Shown here in pieces: positions 13,497 to 14,733 of a DNA stretch of 14,733 nucleotides; the first letter of the stretch is position 1, and the number at the start of each line of letters is the position of its first letter. The notes under the pieces were generated by a model. The model saw nothing but the letters and a program-made list of their open reading frames with translations. It did not search any database and was not told the DNA's origin. Position numbers and translations under genes: made by a program. This DNA comes from CAISIP01 sp038247175 (lineage in GTDB: Bacteria > Pseudomonadota > Gammaproteobacteria > Burkholderiales > Burkholderiaceae_C). The stretch is from the NCBI GenBank assembly GCA_038247175.1, contig JBBRVD010000092.1, positions 1 to 14,733 of the forward strand, read 5' to 3'.

Positions 13497-14732
13497 TCAG
13501 GGAACCGGCGTCAACTTGGCCACCGACAACGCCAGCCACTTGGTGCCGTGGCGCGGGAAGTCGATCTGGGCCCGGGCATCGGCGCCGGCGCCCTCGAGCA
13601 TCAGCACCGTGCCTTCACCGAACTTGGTGTGGAACACCTTCATCTTCACCCGCAGCCCATGACCGGTATCCGACTGCCGGGGTACCGGTGCGGCGCCGGT
13701 GTGCGACGGAATGGATCGTGCCGGCGGGTTGAAATCGCGCTGATTCCAGGCCGAGGCCGCCGACGGCATGTCGCCGAATCCCGCGCGTTTGGGCGTGAGC
13801 CACTTCAAGGCCTGTTCCGGCAACTCGTCGAAGAAGCGACTGCGCATGTTGTAGCGTGTCTGCCCGTGCAGCATGCGGGTCTGCGAATGGCTCAGGTACA
13901 GGCGCTGGCGCGCCCGGGTGATGGCCACATACATCAGGCGGCGCTCCTCTTCCAGCCCGTCGTGGTCGCTCATCGCGTTTTCATGCGGAAACAGCCCCTC
14001 CTCCATGCCGCCAATAAACACGGCGTCGAACTCCAGCCCCTTGCTGGCATGCACCGTCATCAACTGGATCGCGTCCTGCCCCGCCTGGGCCTGGTTGTCA
14101 CCCGACTCGAGCGCCGCGTGGGTCAGGAAGGCGGCCAGGGGCGACAAGGTCTCGCCGGTTTCCGCATCGGGAGGCGGCGCCAGTTCGTCGATGGGCAACG
14201 CCACCGCATCGCGCCCGAACCCTTCCTGGGTGACGAAACTCTCGGCCGCGTTGACCAGTTCTTCCAGGTTCTCGATCCGGTCCGCGCCTTCGCGTTCGGT
14301 CTTGTAGTGCTCGACCAGCCCGCTATGCTCGAGAACCAGGTCGATGATCTCGCGCAGCGACAGGCCCTGCGTCTGTTCGCGCAGCACGTCGATGCGCGCG
14401 ACGAAGTTGCCCAGGTTGGCACCGGCCTTGCCCGACACTGCCGTCGTCGCGTCGTGCAGCGACTTGCCCAGGCTGCGGGCTGCGTCCTGCAACTGCTCCA
14501 GGCTGCGCGCGCCGATGCCGCGCGGCGGGAAGTTGACGACACGCAGGAAACTCGTGTCGTCACCCGGGTTCTCCAGCAAGCGCAGGTAGGCCAGCGCATG
14601 CTTGACCTCGGCGCGCTCGAAGAAACGCAAACCGCCATAGACCCGGTACGGCATGCTGGCGTTGAACAAAGCCGTCTCGATGACCCGGCTCTGCGCATTG
14701 CTGCGGTAGAGCACCGCGATCTCCTTGCGCTC
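13497..14732 (-). CDS. uvrD: UvrD/PcrA-type DNA helicase II, C-terminal part (5' end outside window)
   Basis: About 411 C-terminal residues of a superfamily 1A 3'-5' helicase for nucleotide-excision and mismatch repair. The frame runs off the right edge (ERKEIAVLYRSN is still coding), so the start, Walker A and motifs Ia-III are missing. Visible motifs: IV (IAVLYRSNAQSR), the YGGLRFFERAEVKHALAYLR block, V (QLMTVHASKGLEFDAVFIGG) followed by MEEGLFPHE, and VI (EEERRLMYVAITRARQRLYL) with the arginine finger. The last 50 residues (KVFHTKFGEGTVLMLEG, RAQIDFPRHGTKWLALSVAKL) form the Tudor-like domain that in UvrD and PcrA contacts RNA polymerase; its presence argues for UvrD rather than Rep. A Pro/Ser-rich linker of about 50 residues precedes it. 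Confidence 0.95.
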   Translation of the reverse strand, partial: ERKEIAVLYRSNAQSRVIETALFNASMPYRVYGGLRFFERAEVKHALAYLRLLENPGDDTSFLRVVNFPPRGIGARSLEQLQDAARSLGKSLHDATTAVSGKAGANLGNFVARIDVLREQTQGLSLREIIDLVLEHSGLVEHYKTEREGADRIENLEELVNAAESFVTQEGFGRDAVALPIDELAPPPDAETGETLSPLAAFLTHAALESGDNQAQAGQDAIQLMTVHASKGLEFDAVFIGGMEEGLFPHENAMSDHDGLEEERRLMYVAITRARQRLYLSHSQTRMLHGQTRYNMRSRFFDELPEQALKWLTPKRAGFGDMPSAASAWNQRDFNPPARSIPSHTGAAPVPRQSDTGHGLRVKMKVFHTKFGEGTVLMLEGAGADARAQIDFPRHGTKWLALSVAKLTPVP

Positions 14733-14733
14733 C

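Overview
The window looks like ordinary core chromosome from a GC-rich betaproteobacterium, most likely Burkholderiales. I base this on the strong G/C third-position bias, the polA / DUF2782 / thrB neighbourhood, a BPSS1780-type membrane protein, and TACAAT-like -10 elements placed very close to start codons. No genome was compared, so the taxon is an inference. I found no rRNA, tRNA, insertion sequence, prophage, CRISPR array or integration site, and no gene-free stretch over 300 bases. The longest are 5552-5804 and 12738-12927.

Left block, + strand (3-4692): the 3' part of a LysR-type regulator, then an FAD/NAD(P)-binding amine-oxidase-like (renalase-like) oxidoreductase. Three RNA-modification genes follow tightly: gluQ (glutamyl-queuosine tRNA-Asp synthetase), trmB (tRNA m7G46 methyltransferase, start overlapping the gluQ stop) and an RluA-type pseudouridine synthase. 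The block ends in a perfect 8-bp hairpin shared with the convergent ZIP gene.

Middle block (4757-9592): a ZIP-family metal transporter with a His-rich loop (- strand), a divergently oriented membrane-anchored GGDEF diguanylate cyclase (+ strand), then polA (- strand), full length with 5'-3' exonuclease, proofreading and polymerase motifs.

Right block (9645-12737, + strand): divergent from polA across only 52 bases are a small exported DUF2782 protein and thrB (homoserine kinase), then a BPSS1780-family multi-pass membrane protein and a Tat-exported FecR-domain protein. On the - strand, converging on these, lie a small exported TPR protein (12928-13395) and the C-terminal part of a UvrD-type helicase running off the right edge. 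Two hairpins separate these last two genes.

I did not find a convincing new multi-gene system. The points most worth a second look are: back-to-back promoters of polA and the DUF2782/thrB unit that predict leaderless mRNAs; the 9-bp minisatellite inside the 5' end of trmB; the degenerate c-di-GMP inhibitory site in the diguanylate cyclase; the Tat-exported FecR-domain protein with a CxC motif and no sigma factor nearby; and a hairpin with a T-run between uvrD and the TPR gene that may be a repeat remnant.
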